A stretch of 64,000 nt of DNA, taken from NCBI RefSeq assembly GCF_030815975.1, contig NZ_JAUSXL010000002.1, positions 3,646,501 through 3,710,500 of the forward strand, given 5' to 3'. The position numbers were made by a program, and so were the translations under genes. Below are positions 54,053 through 64,000 of the stretch, piece after piece (position 1 is the first letter of the stretch; every line of letters starts with the position of its first letter). The notes beneath the pieces are model-generated. The model was not told where the DNA came from and ran no database searches. It was given only the letters and a program-made list of their open reading frames with translations. This DNA comes from Variovorax paradoxus (GTDB lineage: Bacteria; Pseudomonadota; Gammaproteobacteria; Burkholderiales; Burkholderiaceae_C).

Positions 54053-54790
54053 TCAGCCGCGTGGCGGAGGCAGCATCCGCCGCAATGCCTCGAAGAACAG
54101 GTCCGACTGCTCGCGCTCGCCCTGGATCTGTGCCGCGACATGCGCGGCCAGTTTGGCATCGACGGGGACCAGGGGGCGCCCGGTCGATTGCGCAATCACC
54201 TGGTGCAGGCTCGCGCGTTCCAGATAGTAGAGATCGTCGTAGGCATGCGCAATGGAGGCGCCCGCCACGATCACGCCATGGTTCGCGAGAAAGGCGATGT
54301 CCTTGCCCGCCATGGCGCGCGCGATGCGCTCGCCTTCGGCATCATCGAGCGCAAGGCCGTTGTAGACCCCGTCGATCGCGATGCGGTTCATGTAGCGCAT
54401 CGCGTTCTGGCTCAGCGTGGGATCGAGCGCACGATCGGCCGTGAGCGTGAGTGCCGTGGCGTAGGGCATGTGGCAGTGCAGCACGACTGCGTGGCCCGTG
54501 AGGCGGTGCACCGCGCCGTGGATGAAGAGGGCGGTCGGCTCCACCCTATGGCGGCCGGCCAGCACTTCGCCGTGCACATCGATCAGCACGATGTCGTCAG
54601 GGCCGATCTCGCTCCAGTGCAGGCCGCGCGGATTGATCAGGTAGCGGTCCTGTGCGCCGGGCAGCAGCACGCTGAAATGGTTGCAGACCCCTTCGGACAA
54701 TCCGTGGTGGGCGGCGGCGCGCAATGCAAGCGCAAGGTCTTCGCGCAGCTTGCGGATGGCGGGGCTGGCGTAGGCTGAATCGGCGGACAT
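54053..54790 (-). CDS. Class II aldolase/adducin-family protein
   Basis: This 245-residue protein has the zinc-aldolase pattern: GLSEGVCNHFSVLLP, a His pair in LFIHGAVHR, LHCHMPYATAL, and FLANHGVIVAG. Such enzymes cleave sugar-acid or phosphorylated keto-sugars. It is the last gene of the leftward sugar-acid operon, 34 bp after dgoA, so it may handle a side product or alternative substrate. GAGGGAG gives a strong ribosome site. Confidence 0.85.
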   Translation of the reverse strand: MSADSAYASPAIRKLREDLALALRAAAHHGLSEGVCNHFSVLLPGAQDRYLINPRGLHWSEIGPDDIVLIDVHGEVLAGRHRVEPTALFIHGAVHRLTGHAVVLHCHMPYATALTLTADRALDPTLSQNAMRYMNRIAIDGVYNGLALDDAEGERIARAMAGKDIAFLANHGVIVAGASIAHAYDDLYYLERASLHQVIAQSTGRPLVPVDAKLAAHVAAQIQGEREQSDLFFEALRRMLPPPRG

Positions 54791-54824
54791 CGACGCTCCC
54801 TCGTGGACGTTGGAAAGAAGATTT

Positions 54825-55466
54825 TCAGATGGCGGTCGCGCCCGTGAAGGCCGCGACGAATTTCTGCGCATCGGCGCGCACGGCCGATGCCTGCTTGCCC
54901 GGCTTGTACAGCGCGGAGCCGATGCCGAAGCCGGCCGCGCCGGCCGCACGCCATTCGGCCATGTTGGCGGGCGTGATGCCGCCCACGGGCATCAGCGGCG
55001 TGCCTTGGGGCAGTACCGCGAGCAGGGCCTTCACCACCGCAGGCGATGCCAGTTCGGCCGGGAACAGCTTGAGCCCGGTCGCGCCCGCGGCCAGCGCGCC
55101 GAAGGCTTCGGTCGGTGTCATCACGCCGGGCAGGCAGACCATGCCGAGCCGCATGGCTTCGGCGATCACGTCGGCATTGAAGTTGGGCGACACGATCAGC
55201 TCGCCGCCGGCCGAATGCACATAGCGCACCTGCTGCACGTCGAGCACCGTGCCGGCGCCCACCAGGGCGTGCGGGAAGCGCGTGCGCATCAGCGTGATGC
55301 TGGCGTAGGGCTTGGGCGAATTGAGCGGCACCTCGAGCAGCCGGAAGCCGGACTCGACGATGGCATCGCCCACCTCGGCGGCCTCGGCAGGCGTGAGCCC
55401 GCGCAGGATGGCGACCAGCGGCAGCTCGCGCATCGCGGCCTCGAATTTTTGTTGCGGTGTGGTCAT
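54825..55466 (-). CDS. dgoA: 2-dehydro-3-deoxy-6-phosphogalactonate aldolase
   Basis: The 213-residue class I aldolase has LVAILRGLTPAEA, LLEVPLNSP, the Schiff-base Lys in GLKLFPAE, and PVGGITPANM. It cleaves KDPGal to pyruvate and glyceraldehyde 3-phosphate. Its ATG overlaps the dgoK stop (ATGA), giving tight coupling. Confidence 0.93.
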   Translation of the reverse strand: MTTPQQKFEAAMRELPLVAILRGLTPAEAAEVGDAIVESGFRLLEVPLNSPKPYASITLMRTRFPHALVGAGTVLDVQQVRYVHSAGGELIVSPNFNADVIAEAMRLGMVCLPGVMTPTEAFGALAAGATGLKLFPAELASPAVVKALLAVLPQGTPLMPVGGITPANMAEWRAAGAAGFGIGSALYKPGKQASAVRADAQKFVAAFTGATAI

Positions 55467-56371
55467 GGCGGAATTCTGTCTGCGTCGAGAAAGCCGGACA
55501 GCGCATGCAGCCCGGCCCAGGTGGCTTCGGCGCCGAGCGTGCGCGTGGCGGTGCCGGTGGCGCGCAGCGCCAGGGCGTAGCGTTGGGTGAGGGCGGAGGA
55601 GCCGATCAGCACGACCTCGCCGGCCGCCTGCAGCGACTGCGTGCGCAATTCTTCGCCGATGAGCAGGCCCGAGAGATAGCTGGAGAGTTCCTGCGTGGCC
55701 ATGCGCTCGAACAGCGCGAGCGTGCGCGTGCCGAAGGCGTTGTGCAGCAGGCCGTGGCCGTTCTCGGAGCGCGTCACGCCGTCGAGGAAGGCCGCTTCGT
55801 CGAGCGGCGCCGCCGCGTCGAGCGTGCGCGCCAGGATCGAGTGCTGGCTCAGCAGCGCGTAGAACTCGCCCGTCATGTAGGTGCGAAAGCCCGCGACGCG
55901 GCCTTTCTTGACCGTGGCCCACTTGTTGTGCGTGCCCGGCAGCACGAAGACGCCCTCGTCCAGCCCGGCGATCGACATGGCGCCGAAGATCTGCACCTCT
56001 TCGCCGCGCATGACATCGGGAACGCCGTCATGCTCGTCGCTGAGGCCCGGCACCATGGAGATGCGCGAGCCCGGCCGCACGTCGATGTCGATGATGCTGC
56101 GGCCCACTTCGACGCGGCCCGCCGGGCAGGCGCAGTACGGCGCCTCGACCCAGCCCTGCTTGCTGCCGGCCATGCCGGAGATCAGGCAGCGCGCGCCTTC
56201 CAGATGCATCCAGTCGCCGAACAGCGCTTCAAAGACAGCGGGGAAGCCGCCTTGCGGCACCTTGAGGATGCCGCGCGCATCGCTGCGCTCTTCGAGCACC
56301 TTGCCGTTGGCATCGAGCAATGCGCCGCGCAGCGAACTCGTGCCCCAATCGATGGCGACCAGTCTTGTCAT
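55463..56371 (-). CDS. dgoK: 2-dehydro-3-deoxygalactonokinase
   Basis: The 302-residue kinase begins VAIDWGTSSLRGAL, a sugar-kinase phosphate loop. It has ISGMAGSKQGWVEAPY, VFVLPGTHNKWA and TGEFYALL, as in DgoK. It phosphorylates 2-keto-3-deoxygalactonate for DgoA. It starts 1 nt after the dehydratase stop. Confidence 0.93.
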   Translation of the reverse strand: MTRLVAIDWGTSSLRGALLDANGKVLEERSDARGILKVPQGGFPAVFEALFGDWMHLEGARCLISGMAGSKQGWVEAPYCACPAGRVEVGRSIIDIDVRPGSRISMVPGLSDEHDGVPDVMRGEEVQIFGAMSIAGLDEGVFVLPGTHNKWATVKKGRVAGFRTYMTGEFYALLSQHSILARTLDAAAPLDEAAFLDGVTRSENGHGLLHNAFGTRTLALFERMATQELSSYLSGLLIGEELRTQSLQAAGEVVLIGSSALTQRYALALRATGTATRTLGAEATWAGLHALSGFLDADRIPP

Positions 56372-56372
56372 G

Positions 56373-58109
56373 TCAGTGATTGTCGCGCGGCACGAAGGCC
56401 CCGCGGCGACCACGCAGGAAGGCCAGGTCGGCGCCCTGATCGGCCTGCAGCACCGTGTCGACGTACAGCTTCCAATAGCCCGAGTCGAGCGGCGGCTTGG
56501 GTGCGACCCACTTCTCGAGCCGCCTTGCGAGCTCTTCGTCGCTCACATGCAGATGCAGCTTGCGGTTGGGCACATCGAGCTCGACGATGTCGCCGTCCTG
56601 CACCACCGCGAGCGGCCCGCCCGCGGCCGCCTCGGGCGCCGTATGCAGCACCACCGTGCCGTAGGCCGTGCCGCTCATGCGCGCGTCGCTGATGCGGACC
56701 ATGTCGGTGATGCCCTTGCGCAGCACCTTCGGCGGCAGCGGCATGTTGCCCGACTCGGCCATGCCCGGATAGCCGCGCGGGCCGCAGTTCTTCAGCACCA
56801 TGACGCAGTGCTCGTCGATGTCGAGGTTCTCGTCGTCGATGCGCTTGTGCAGGTCGTCGGCGTTTTCGAACACCACCGCGCGGCCCTTGTGCACCAGCAG
56901 TTCGGGCGTGGCGGCGCTGGGCTTGATGATGGCGCCGTTGGGCGCAAGGTTGCCGCGCAGCACGCAGATGCCGGCCTTGTCCTTGAAGGGCTCGGCCAGC
57001 GGGCGGATCACCTGCGGGTTGTAGTTCTCGGCGTCCTTCACGTTGTCCCACAGCGTCTGGCCGTTGGCCGTGATGGCGTCCTTGTGCAGGTACTGCGCGA
57101 TCTCCTTGATGACCACCGGCAGCCCGCCCGCGTAGCAGAAGTCTTCCATCAGGAAGCGGCCCGAAGGCTGCAGGTCGACCAGGCAGGGCAGGTCGGACGC
57201 CAGCCGGTCGAAGTCGTCGAGCGAAAGGTCCACGCCGATGCGCCCCGCAATGGCCAGCAGATGGATGACGAGGTTGGTGGAGCCGCCGATGGCCGCATTG
57301 ACCTTGATGGCGTTCTCGATCGCCTGGCGCGTGAGGATCTTCGACATGTTCAGGTCTTCATGCACCATGTCGACGATGCGCCGGCCGGCCATGCGCGCCA
57401 GCACGTTGCGCCGGCCATCCACGGCCGGGTAGGCCGCGTTGCCCGGCAGGCCGATGCCGAGCGACTCGACCATGCAGGCCATGGTGCTCGCGGTGCCCAT
57501 GGTCATGCAATGGCCGTGGCTGCGGTGCATGCAGCTCTCGGCCTCGAAGAAGTCCTGCAGCTTGAGCGTGCCGGCGCGCACCTGCTCGCTCATCTGCCAC
57601 ACGCCGGTGCCCGAGCCCAGCTCCTGGCCGCGCCATTTGCCCGAGAGCATCGGCCCGCCGGAGACGCCGATAGTCGGCAGGTCGACGCTGGCCGCGCCCA
57701 TCATGAGCGCGGGTGTGGTCTTGTCGCAGCCCATGAGCAGCACCACGCCGTCGAGCGGATTGCCGCGGATGCTTTCTTCCACGTCCATGCTCGCGAGGTT
57801 GCGATACAGCATGGCGGTGGGGCGCAGCAGCGTCTCGCCGAGCGACATCACCGGGAACTCAAGAGGGAAACCGCCCGCTTCGTAGACGCCGATCTTCACC
57901 TGCTCGGCGAGCGTACGGAAATGCGAGTTGCAGGGCGTGAGCTCGCTGAAGGTGTTGCAGATGCCGATGACGGGGCGCCCGTCGAACTGGTCGTGCGGCA
58001 CGCCCTTGCCCTTCACCCAACTGCGGTAGATGAAGCCGTCGCGGTCGTTGCGGCCGAACCATTGCTGACTGCGCAGGTCGCTGGATTTTTTCTTGGGGGA
58101 AGTGCTCAT
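56373..58109 (-). CDS. IlvD/Edd-family sugar-acid dehydratase
   Basis: This 578-residue Fe-S dehydratase has ICNTFSELTPCNSHF, GCDKTTPALMMGA, the cluster segment ESCMHRSHGHCMTMGTAST, and IGGSTNLVIHLLAI. The length and motifs match the L-arabinonate/D-xylonate/galactonate branch rather than IlvD itself. It should make the 2-keto-3-deoxy acid for DgoK. The pairing with dgoK-dgoA favours D-galactonate or L-arabinonate-like acids. Canonical DgoD belongs to a different (enolase) family, so this is a functional substitute. Confidence 0.88.
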   Translation of the reverse strand: MSTSPKKKSSDLRSQQWFGRNDRDGFIYRSWVKGKGVPHDQFDGRPVIGICNTFSELTPCNSHFRTLAEQVKIGVYEAGGFPLEFPVMSLGETLLRPTAMLYRNLASMDVEESIRGNPLDGVVLLMGCDKTTPALMMGAASVDLPTIGVSGGPMLSGKWRGQELGSGTGVWQMSEQVRAGTLKLQDFFEAESCMHRSHGHCMTMGTASTMACMVESLGIGLPGNAAYPAVDGRRNVLARMAGRRIVDMVHEDLNMSKILTRQAIENAIKVNAAIGGSTNLVIHLLAIAGRIGVDLSLDDFDRLASDLPCLVDLQPSGRFLMEDFCYAGGLPVVIKEIAQYLHKDAITANGQTLWDNVKDAENYNPQVIRPLAEPFKDKAGICVLRGNLAPNGAIIKPSAATPELLVHKGRAVVFENADDLHKRIDDENLDIDEHCVMVLKNCGPRGYPGMAESGNMPLPPKVLRKGITDMVRISDARMSGTAYGTVVLHTAPEAAAGGPLAVVQDGDIVELDVPNRKLHLHVSDEELARRLEKWVAPKPPLDSGYWKLYVDTVLQADQGADLAFLRGRRGAFVPRDNH

Positions 58110-58181
58110 CGGTTGTCTCCATTTACGACCGCTTGCGGCCCCAAACCTCAGGGTTTGTCCTGCCGATCGGCCATTTCAATC

Positions 58182-58191
58182 ATCATATGAT
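58182..58191. promoter_or_regulatory. Palindrome in the divergent sugar-acid promoter region
   Basis: ATCATATGAT is a perfect 10-bp palindrome 73 bp from the dehydratase start and 69 bp from the gntR start. GntR/FadR-type regulators bind short palindromes in such gaps. Assignment to this regulator is inference. Confidence 0.4.
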
Positions 58192-58259
58192 AAGTGCGAA
58201 GAACTGGCCGGACCCTTAGTGTTTTCGAGCGTCGGCATATCAAATTTCACATCACGCAC

Positions 58260-59003
58260 ATGATCAAGAACATCCACGGTCGCACGCTCGAATTGCTCGG
58301 CGAAGCTGTCGTGGCCGGCCGTTATGCGATCGGGGCGTCGATACCGGCCGAACCCATTCTGGGCGAGGAACTGGGCGTGAGCCGCACCGTGGTGCGGGAA
58401 GCCATCAAATCGCTTGCCGCCAAGGGCCTGATCGTGACGGGGCCGAAGGTCGGCACGCGGGTGTTGCCGCAGGACAAGTGGAACTGGTTCGACCCCGATG
58501 TCATCACCTGGCAGTCGCGCGCCGGGCTCACGCCCGAGTTCCTGCGCGACCTGCAGGACCTGCGGCGCGTGGTCGAGCCGGCGGCCGTGCGGCTCGCGGC
58601 CGAGCGCGCCAGCACGCAGGACATCGAAGAGATCGAGCGCGCCTATGCCGGCATGAAGGAAGCCGTGGAGAACGGCGGCGACTATGTCACCTTCGACCTT
58701 CGCTTTCACACCGGCCTCCTGAGCGCGGCGCGCAACCGGATGCTGGCGCAGATGAGCAAGGCGCTCAGTGCGCTGCTTCGCACCAGCTTCGAGATCTCGA
58801 CCAGCAAGCCCGACGGTCCCGCGCTTTCGCTGCCGCTGCACCGCGCGGTGCTCGACGCGGTGATTGCACATGATCCGCCGAAGGCCGAGCAGGCGGTCAT
58901 CCGCCTGATCGACGGCGCGCGGCAGGACATCGACGACGTGATCGGCTCGCGCCGCCGGCTGCCGCGGCTCAGCCGTCCGCCGCCGCGGCTCAAAGCGAAC
59001 TAG
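58260..59003 (+). CDS. GntR/FadR-family regulator (DgoR-like)
   Basis: The 247-residue protein has an N-terminal winged helix (IPAEPILGEELGVSRTVVREAIKSLAAKGLI, then GTRVLP) and a C-terminal FCD ligand domain (LRRVVEPAAVRLAAERA, FDLRFHTGLLSAARN). The linker KWNWFDPDVITWQ closely resembles that of E. coli DgoR. It probably represses the divergent sugar-acid operon and the transporter until the acid is present. An upstream GTG is open but the ATG at 58260 begins the homology. Confidence 0.88.
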   Translation: MIKNIHGRTLELLGEAVVAGRYAIGASIPAEPILGEELGVSRTVVREAIKSLAAKGLIVTGPKVGTRVLPQDKWNWFDPDVITWQSRAGLTPEFLRDLQDLRRVVEPAAVRLAAERASTQDIEEIERAYAGMKEAVENGGDYVTFDLRFHTGLLSAARNRMLAQMSKALSALLRTSFEISTSKPDGPALSLPLHRAVLDAVIAHDPPKAEQAVIRLIDGARQDIDDVIGSRRRLPRLSRPPPRLKAN

Positions 59004-59102
59004 CCGGCAGCCCGGGTTCAGGTGCCGGCCGGCGCAGGTTGCAACAGATTTTTTCACCCACGCTCGTGTTCGAGCATTTCCACCGAAGAAGAAGGAGACA
59101 CC

Positions 59103-60488
59103 ATGAAAGTCGTCAAGTCGCTGATAGCGCCGACGTTGTTCGCGCTGGGGTTGTTGGCGGCGGCAGGTCCCGCTGCCGCGCAGGAAAAGCTCACCGTCTG
59201 GTGGGTCAAGGGCTTCTACAAGGCCGAGGACGATGCGCTGTTCGCCGCCATCAAGAAGTTCGAGGAAAAGAACAAGAACGTGAAGATCGAGCTGTCGCAG
59301 TACCCGATCCAGGACATGATCCCCAAGACCGTGTCTGCGCTCGACTCGGGCAGCCCGCCCGACGTGGCGTACGCCGATGTGTACGACTTCCAGGTCACCG
59401 GCAAGTGGGCCTTCGACGGCAAGCTCGAAGACATCAGCAGCGTGCTCGCGCCCATGAAGGAGCGCTTCGCGCCCAACACGCTGGAGACCACCTATCTCTA
59501 CAACGACCAGACCAAGAACAAGGCCTACTACGCCTTCCCGATCAAGCAGCAGACGATGCACGTCGAGTACTGGCGCGACATGCTGGCGGAAGCGGGCTTC
59601 AAGGAATCGGACATTCCGGGCACCTGGAAGGAGTACTGGTCGTTCTGGTGCGAGAAGGTACAGCCCGCCAGCCGCAAGGAAAGCGGCAAGCGCAGCTTCG
59701 GCATCGGCATGCCGATGGGCGTGGACTCCAGCGACTCCTTCTATTCGTTCCTGACCTTCATGGACGCCTACAACGTCAAGCTGGTGGACGACAACGGCAA
59801 GCTGCTGGTCGACGACCCGAAGGTGCGCACCGGCCTGATCGGCGCGCTGACCGACTACACCGCGCCTTACACCAAGGGCTGCACGCCGCCTTCTTCCACC
59901 AGCTGGAAGGACCCGGACAACAACGTCGCGTTCCACAACAAGACGACCGTGATGACGCACAACGCGACCATCTCCATTGCCGCCAAGTGGCTCGACGATT
60001 CGAACAACGCCTCGCTCACGCCCGAGCAGCGCGAAGAAGCGCGCAAGAACTACACCGAGCGCATCCGCACGGCCGGCTTCCCGAGCAAGCCCGACGGCAG
60101 CAAGATGGTCTATCGCAGCGCGGTGAAGACCGGCGTGGTGTTCAAGGACGCCAAGAACAAGGCGCGCGCCAAGGAGTTCGTGGCCTTCCTGCTGCAGGAA
60201 GAAAACCTCACGCCGTACGTCGAGGGTTCGCTGGGCCGCTGGTTCCCCGTGACCAAGACCGGGCAGCAGCGCGACTTCTGGAAGGCTGACCCGCACCGCC
60301 TCTCGGTCTTCAACCAGTACGCCGCCGGCACCGTGACCTTCGAATTCACCAAGAACTACAAGTTCACCGTGCTCAACAACGAGAACGTCTGGGCCAAGGC
60401 CATGAGCCGCGTCGTGACCGACAAGGTGCCGGTGGACAAGGCCGTGGACGAGATGATCGCGCGCATCAAGACGGTGGCGGCACAGTAA
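59103..60488 (+). CDS. CUT1 sugar ABC transporter binding protein
   Basis: This 461-residue protein has a signal peptide ending PAAAQEKL and the SBP_bac_1 fold (LTVWWVKGFYKAEDDALFAAIKKFEEKNK, PPDVAYADVYDF). AAGGAG lies about 8 nt before the ATG at 59103. It delivers a sugar or sugar acid to the two permeases that follow. Linkage to dgo genes suggests a galactose-derived or aldonic acid ligand. Confidence 0.9.
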   Translation: MKVVKSLIAPTLFALGLLAAAGPAAAQEKLTVWWVKGFYKAEDDALFAAIKKFEEKNKNVKIELSQYPIQDMIPKTVSALDSGSPPDVAYADVYDFQVTGKWAFDGKLEDISSVLAPMKERFAPNTLETTYLYNDQTKNKAYYAFPIKQQTMHVEYWRDMLAEAGFKESDIPGTWKEYWSFWCEKVQPASRKESGKRSFGIGMPMGVDSSDSFYSFLTFMDAYNVKLVDDNGKLLVDDPKVRTGLIGALTDYTAPYTKGCTPPSSTSWKDPDNNVAFHNKTTVMTHNATISIAAKWLDDSNNASLTPEQREEARKNYTERIRTAGFPSKPDGSKMVYRSAVKTGVVFKDAKNKARAKEFVAFLLQEENLTPYVEGSLGRWFPVTKTGQQRDFWKADPHRLSVFNQYAAGTVTFEFTKNYKFTVLNNENVWAKAMSRVVTDKVPVDKAVDEMIARIKTVAAQ

Positions 60489-60524
60489 GCCGCACTCGGA
60501 ACCACCTTCACCGGGCTGACTCGC

Positions 60525-61406
60525 ATGAGCTCCACTGCCACCGCTACCGCCGCGCCGCTTCCGGCGCCTCTCGTCAATCTTGGAGCGCGGCATGCGCGCT
60601 GGCAGTTCTGGGGCGCGGTCATGGTCGTGCCCTACCTGCTGGTGTTCGTGGTGTTCGTGCTGTACCCGGTGGGCTACGGGCTGTGGCTCGCCCGCCATCC
60701 GCAAAGCTACGTGAAGCTGGTCGAAGACCCGATCTTCTTCCGCTCGGTGATCAACACGGCCATCTTCCTGGTCGTGGCGATCAACATCAAGATGCTCGTC
60801 GCGCTGGTGCTGTCGGGCTTCTTCGTGACATCGCGCTGGTGGATCAAGATCATTTCGGCGATCTTCATCCTGCCATGGGCGATGCCTTCGATTCCAACCA
60901 TCCTGTCGATCCGCTTCATGCTCAACCCGGAGTGGGGCGTGATCAACAGCACCATCTTCCGCCTGACCGGCGCCGACGGCCCCAACTGGCTCAACGACCC
61001 GGCGCTGGCGCTCACCTTCGCGATGGTGGTGCACGTGTGGAAGTCGCTGCCGTTCTGGACGCTCATCCTCGTGGCCGGCCGGCTGGCCATTCCCACCGAG
61101 CAGTACGAAGCGGCCTCGGTCGACGGCGCCTCGTCATGGCAGAAATTCCGCTTCGTGAGCTGGCCGGCGCTGAAGACGCTCTACATCACCTCGCTGATCC
61201 TCTCGATGATCTGGACGCTGGGCGACTTCAACAGCGTCTACCTGCTGACCGGCGGCGGACCTGCCGACCTGACGCATGTGCTTGCGACGCTGGGCATCCG
61301 CTATCTGCGCCTTGATCAGGTGGATCTGTCGATGGCTTCGATCGTGGTGGCCTTGCCATTGGTTCTGCCGCTTGTTTACTTCATGATGAAGAGGCTCTCG
61401 AAATGA
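60525..61406 (+). CDS. Sugar ABC transporter permease (MalF/UgpA type)
   Basis: The 293-residue protein has six transmembrane helices and the EAA loop EQYEAASVDGASSWQKFRFVSWP. It starts 36 bp after the binding-protein gene and overlaps the second permease by 4 bp (ATGA). It forms half of the membrane channel. Confidence 0.92.
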   Translation: MSSTATATAAPLPAPLVNLGARHARWQFWGAVMVVPYLLVFVVFVLYPVGYGLWLARHPQSYVKLVEDPIFFRSVINTAIFLVVAINIKMLVALVLSGFFVTSRWWIKIISAIFILPWAMPSIPTILSIRFMLNPEWGVINSTIFRLTGADGPNWLNDPALALTFAMVVHVWKSLPFWTLILVAGRLAIPTEQYEAASVDGASSWQKFRFVSWPALKTLYITSLILSMIWTLGDFNSVYLLTGGGPADLTHVLATLGIRYLRLDQVDLSMASIVVALPLVLPLVYFMMKRLSK

Positions 61407-62254
61407 AACGCTGGACCCCCAAGGCCATAGCGACCGAGGCCAAGCTGCTGCTGATTGGCATTCCGGTGCTGCTGTGGACGCTGATCCCGGTCTATCACAT
61501 GGTGCTGTTCGCGATCTCGTCGAAAGACTCCGCGACCTCGGGCCACCTGTGGCCCAAGAACCCGACGCTGGACAACTTCCGCATCGTGTTCCAGCAGAAG
61601 CACTTCTACCTCGACCACTTCTGGCTGCAGCTGTGGAACTCGCTCCTGATCGCGGTGTCGGTCGGCGCGCTCACGCTGTTCGTCGCGACCACGGCTGCGT
61701 TCGCGATCAGCCGGCTGCGCGTGAGGGGCGGGCGCACGGTGATGAACCTGGCGCTCTTCACCTACTTCATTCCCGCGGCCTTTCTCGCGGTGCCCATGTA
61801 CAAGACCATGGGCAACTATGGTCTCCTCAACAGCCAGTGGTCGCTGATCCTCGCCATGGTGACCATCGCCTCGCCGTATTGCATCTGGGTGCTGAAGCAG
61901 GCTTCCGACAAGCTGCCCTACGAACTCGACGAAGCCGCGCGCATGGACGGTGCTTCGCCGCTGCAGCTGTTCCGCCTGGTGTACCTGCCGCTGATGGTGC
62001 CGTCGCTGGTGGCGGTGGGCACCTATTCGCTGCTGCTGGCATGGAACGAATACCTCTACGCCTTCCTGCTGCTGTCGAACGACAGGAGCGTGACGCTCGC
62101 GGTGGCGCTCGGCAACTTCCTGTCGGCCGACGATTCGCCGTGGGAGCTGCTGATGGCCACCGGCCTCATCTACGCATTGCCGCCTGCGGCGATCTATTAC
62201 GCCTTCAAGCGCTACATGGTGGGCGGACTCACCGCTGGTGCCGTCAAGAGCTGA
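61403..62254 (+). CDS. Sugar ABC transporter permease (MalG/UgpE type)
   Basis: This 283-residue protein has six transmembrane helices and the EAA loop DEAARMDGASPLQLFRLVYLP. It ends with the usual C-terminal YAFKRYMVGGLTAGAVK of MalG-type permeases. It pairs with the preceding permease. Confidence 0.93.
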   Translation: MKRWTPKAIATEAKLLLIGIPVLLWTLIPVYHMVLFAISSKDSATSGHLWPKNPTLDNFRIVFQQKHFYLDHFWLQLWNSLLIAVSVGALTLFVATTAAFAISRLRVRGGRTVMNLALFTYFIPAAFLAVPMYKTMGNYGLLNSQWSLILAMVTIASPYCIWVLKQASDKLPYELDEAARMDGASPLQLFRLVYLPLMVPSLVAVGTYSLLLAWNEYLYAFLLLSNDRSVTLAVALGNFLSADDSPWELLMATGLIYALPPAAIYYAFKRYMVGGLTAGAVKS

Positions 62255-62273
62255 GCGAACCCTGGGAATAAAA

Positions 62274-63337
<1,064 letters not shown>

Positions 63338-63341
<4 letters not shown>

Positions 63342-64000
63342 TCGGTGCGCAGCCGGAGCAGCGCGCGCACGAAGCCGTGGTCCGAGCGCGAGCGGTCGCG
63401 GCCTTCGTGCAGGTGGTCGTTGAAGTAGTCGACCCGGCGCACGTCGCCCAGGCTGCGCCGGCTCGTCGCAACGAACTCCTCGCTCACGAAGATCTGGTCG
63501 AGCACGGCCGGAAAGCCCTGGTGGATGTGCGAATAGGCCACGTCTTTCTTGAGCGCCGATTCGCCCTGCATCTCGTAGGCATTGAACAGCGCCACGTCGC
63601 GCGCGGCCTTGTCGTAGGCCACCTCGGAGGTGGCGGCCACCAGTTGCGTGGTGACGCTGTGCGGCTCGTCGTTGAAGTCGCCCATCACCACCAGCGGCGT
63701 GTTCGTGCCCTGCAGCAGGTCGATCACGATGCAGCGCAGGGCCGCCGCCTCGACGCCCCGCATGACGAGCGAGCGCAGCGAAGCCATTGCGCCGACCTTG
63801 CGGTCCTCCCGGTCTTCCAGGGCATTGCCTTGCGCGTCCTGCAGGAATTTCGGCCGCTTCGACTTGAGGTGCACCGTCAGCACATGCACCTGCTGCCCGT
63901 GCTTCATGCGCAGCGTGGCCAGGAGGGGCGGGCGCTCGAAGCGCGTGTGCGGGCCGAGGCCCGGCACCTCGACCCCGAAGCCCGGCGGAAAGTCGACGAA
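63338..64000 (-). CDS. Endonuclease/exonuclease/phosphatase-family protein, 3' part
   Basis: The gene enters from the right edge, and 220 codons of the C-terminal part are visible. EEP motifs are present: HVLTVHLKSKRP, VVMGDFNDEP with the catalytic Asp-Asn, and the closing SDHGFVRALL His. The sequence in between (DQIFVSEEFV) fits metal-dependent phosphodiesterases. Substrate (nucleic acid, phospholipid or other) cannot be told. Confidence 0.85.

Noticed and set aside
58176..61034. A 952-codon open frame on the - strand opposite gntR and the ABC genes
   Set aside because: It is an antisense shadow; the + strand genes have clear families and ribosome sites.

Overview
The window is a chromosomal segment of a high-GC betaproteobacterium of the Comamonadaceae, most probably Variovorax. 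Support comes from the codon usage, the typical Variovorax gene sets (edd-eda, waaA/tolC with a PCMT-like gene and rhodanese, an ilvD-type dehydratase with dgoK/dgoA), and short GC-rich palindromic repeats that I recognise from this family. This is inference from content, not a database match.

Region 1 (1-16192) is the right-hand part of a hydroxamate lipopeptide siderophore locus, comparable in layout to the variochelin/cupriachelin type and to pyoverdine loci. It holds the 3' end of an NRPS (T-E-C-T, no final A domain), an overlapping stand-alone thioesterase, a TonB-dependent receptor preceded by a clear Fur box, a hydroxamate acetyltransferase, a hydroxyornithine formyltransferase, a FhuF-type ferric-siderophore reductase, a PvdE/SyrD-type exporter, an ornithine N5-monooxygenase, and a PvdQ-like Ntn acylase. 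Between the monooxygenase and the acylase lies a deletion scar. It joins the first 51 codons of a MacA-like adaptor out of frame to the 3' part of an outer-membrane factor of the NodT class, so a PvdRT-OpmQ-like efflux set was probably lost. A small protein with only the cytoplasmic FecR-type DUF4880 domain sits next to the acylase.

Region 2 (16200-42260) is mostly housekeeping and accessory metabolism. It includes a GST, an orphan PhnD-like binding protein, an Ada-AlkA fusion with Ogt, phosphomannomutase and WaaA, a PCMT-like/rhodanese/TolC operon, a TetR regulator, MsrA, a ZnuD-like TonB receptor with a His-rich small protein, an AEC transporter, a FlgO/OmpA-like lipoprotein pair, PdxH, a MobA-like transferase, ChaC-SodC, an OmpA-like protein, and the Entner-Doudoroff pair edd-eda. 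The edd gene carries an in-frame palindromic repeat.

Region 3 (42270-44640) is a two-gene block of visibly lower GC encoding an acyltransferase-3 and a multispanning membrane protein, suggestive of acquired surface-glycan modification. Region 4 (44799-53894) holds glyoxalase/GST, an FbpABC-type ferric transporter, and a MarR-regulated divergent thioesterase/MFS/MATE cluster.

Region 5 (54053-63341) is a sugar-acid catabolic locus. A class II aldolase, DgoA, DgoK and an IlvD/Edd-family sugar-acid dehydratase are read leftward, and a DgoR-like GntR regulator with a CUT1 sugar ABC transporter is read rightward. The window ends inside an endonuclease/exonuclease/phosphatase-family gene. I saw no tRNA, rRNA, CRISPR array, phage or intact insertion sequence.
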